Source: Proteobacteria bacterium UBA1847 (GTDB lineage: Bacteria; Pseudomonadota; Gammaproteobacteria; Steroidobacterales; Woeseiaceae). Taken from it: a DNA stretch of 8,000 bases. The notes under the pieces are model-generated. The model was given only the letters and a program-made list of their open reading frames with translations. It searched no databases and was not told the origin of the DNA. The stretch is from NCBI GenBank assembly GCA_002338605.1, contig DDIP01000249.1, positions 1 through 8,000 on the forward strand, written 5' to 3'. Of this stretch, positions 7,198 through 8,000 are shown in pieces. Each line of letters begins with the position of its first letter. Within the stretch, counting starts at the first letter, position 1. The position numbers were made by a program, and so were the translations under genes.

Positions 7198-7554
7198 ATG
7201 GCAATTATTCGAATCGAGTGCAAGCAGGAAATGACCAAGCCGGACAAACTCTCCATCAAGCTGGAAGAGACCTCAGACAAAGGCCGCTACTACATACCGT
7301 CGGAAAATCCCCAGAACGAAGAGGCGGAGCTGACGTTCAGGAAGTCCGGCAAGAATACGGTTGTTGCCGATCACACCGGTGTCCCGACACGGTATCGCGG
7401 TCAAGGGATCGGTCTGTTACTCGTAAAACGGCTGGTGGACGATGCACGCGCCAAGAAGATCAAGATTATTCCGAAGTGCCCGTTTATTGCGGCGATGTAC
7501 GCGAAGCACCCCGAATGGGCTGACGTGATGCAGGGCAGCCCTGCTCGTCACTGA
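7198..7554 (+). CDS. Small GNAT acetyltransferase, YjdJ / Acetyltransf_CG type
   Basis: A 118-residue protein from the ATG at 7198, or 107 from the ATG at 7231. It shows the compact GNAT fold of the YjdJ-like group: K-L-S-I-K-L-E-E-T near residue 17, A-E-L-T-F-R-K, A-D-H-T-G-V-P at 57-63, the acetyl-CoA loop R-Y-R-G-Q-G-I-G at 65-72, then I-I-P-K-C-P-F at 90-96 and the diagnostic H-P-E-W at 104-107. Family members are usually about 90-110 residues and the physiological substrate is mostly unknown. A GAG six bases before 7198 favours that start; AGGA is too close to the 7231 ATG, although family similarity begins only there. A TTG at 7108 would add about 30 unrelated residues. It lies 120 bp after the rhodanese fusion gene, on the same strand. 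I see no rho-independent terminator between them. Confidence 0.85.
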   Translation: MAIIRIECKQEMTKPDKLSIKLEETSDKGRYYIPSENPQNEEAELTFRKSGKNTVVADHTGVPTRYRGQGIGLLLVKRLVDDARAKKIKIIPKCPFIAAMYAKHPEWADVMQGSPARH

Positions 7555-7560
7555 CCACCA

Positions 7561-7590
7561 TTGCGCATCGCGCGCCGAAATGTGTATACA
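7561..7590 (+). promoter_or_regulatory. Candidate sigma70-type promoter for the Tat-exported oxidoreductase
   Basis: TTGCGC at 7561-7566 and TATACA at 7585-7590 are separated by 18 bases. The first matches TTGACA at three positions and the second TATAAT at four. Transcription would then start near 7597, about 38 bases before the ATG. A rival -10-like TATATT at 7621-7626 lacks a good -35 partner. Confidence 0.3.
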
Positions 7591-7612
7591 AGGCGCTTCT
7601 CTTGTGGGCGTT

Positions 7613-7629
7613 CTAAAGCGTATATTTAG
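7613..7629. promoter_or_regulatory. Inverted repeat CTAAA-N7-TTTAG just upstream of the oxidoreductase gene
   Basis: Arms CTAAA (7613-7617) and TTTAG (7625-7629) flank seven bases, ending five bases before the ATG at 7635. It covers the place where a Shine-Dalgarno site would normally be, and none is visible. It could be a weak operator or simply AT-rich leader sequence. Confidence 0.25.
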
Positions 7630-7634
7630 TATCC

Positions 7635-8000
7635 ATGCCGTCCAGACTGAACATTTCCCGCCGCGACTTCCTCAACGGCGTCGCGATGAGCCTCGCAGCC
7701 GGTACCGCCATGTCACCGCTGGAGTTGCTGGCGAAAACCGCCGGCAGTCGGCCCTACTGCCCGCCAGGTCTAACCGGTCTTCGCGGTAGTCACCCGGGGT
7801 CGTTCGAGTTCCTGCACGCCAGGGCGATGACGGGCACTACTTTCCCGCGGCCGAAATCACGCGAAGAATCTTACGATCTCGTGGTTGTGGGCGGCGGTGT
7901 ATCCGGTTTGGCGGCAGCTCGCTTCTGGCGACAACGGCTGGGGAACAAACAGACAGTCCTGGTCCTGGACAATCACGATGATTTTGGCGGACACGCCAAG
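7635..8000 (+). CDS. Tat-exported FAD-dependent oxidoreductase, spermidine dehydrogenase (SpdH)-like (N-terminal 122 residues only)
   Basis: The frame is open from the ATG at 7635 to the right edge. Residues 8-13, S-R-R-D-F-L, followed by a mildly hydrophobic stretch to about 33, form a twin-arginine signal, so the folded, cofactor-loaded protein would be exported to the periplasm. P-P-G-L-T-G-L-R-G-S-H-P-G-S-F-E at 43-58 resembles the conserved N-terminal block of the SpdH group of flavoproteins. Residues 81-95 hold the Rossmann strand and the GGGVSG loop at 86-91, which binds the FAD diphosphate; Asp112 ends the second strand as the expected ribose ligand, followed by F-G-G-H-A-K. Known SpdH enzymes oxidise spermidine using FAD and heme; whether this one uses spermidine cannot be judged from this part. 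No Shine-Dalgarno site is visible. It starts 80 bp after the acetyltransferase gene. Confidence 0.88.
   Translation, partial: MPSRLNISRRDFLNGVAMSLAAGTAMSPLELLAKTAGSRPYCPPGLTGLRGSHPGSFEFLHARAMTGTTFPRPKSREESYDLVVVGGGVSGLAAARFWRQRLGNKQTVLVLDNHDDFGGHAK

Noticed and set aside
7563..7573. GCGC-ATC-GCGC as a terminator after the acetyltransferase gene
   Set aside because: The stem is only four base pairs with a three-base loop and no T-run follows.

Overview
The window looks like chromosomal DNA from a Gram-negative bacterium, most likely a marine or sediment gammaproteobacterium. The grounds are three lipobox-bearing envelope proteins, a twin-arginine exported flavoprotein of a family I associate with pseudomonads and relatives, GGAG-type ribosome binding sites and a GC content near 58-60% in most genes. 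The genus cannot be fixed from the sequence. I see no tRNA, rRNA, CRISPR array, insertion sequence or transposase.

Left part (1-5852), minus strand: three consecutive genes for predicted lipoproteins. Reading leftwards, these are a 336-residue protein with outer-membrane beta-barrel character (4842-5852), a 618-residue lipoprotein with a PsbP/DcrB-like N-terminal domain and a propeller-like C-terminal half (2856-4712), and a very large Calx-beta lipoprotein (2659 down to the left edge, unfinished after 886 codons). The two large ones share a design: a lipidated Cys, a poly-Gly stretch, a Pro/Gly linker, then all-beta repeats. The 336-residue gene has no ATG, GTG or TTG that would include its signal peptide; the best start is an ATT behind a GGAG site. 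The 618-residue gene is clearly lower in GC than its neighbours. A perfect 17-bp palindrome lies in the leader of the Calx-beta gene.

Right part (6028-8000), plus strand, divergent from the lipoproteins: a two-domain cyclic-nucleotide-binding protein fused to a rhodanese domain (6028-7077), a small YjdJ-type GNAT acetyltransferase (7198-7554), and the start of a Tat-exported FAD oxidoreductase resembling spermidine dehydrogenase SpdH (7635 to the right edge).

The lipoproteins probably act together at the outer membrane or cell surface, but their functions are not recognised. The divergent arrangement around 5853-6027 suggests a shared control region between a surface-lipoprotein cluster and a signal-sensing sulfurtransferase-like protein. 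A functional link between them is only an inference.
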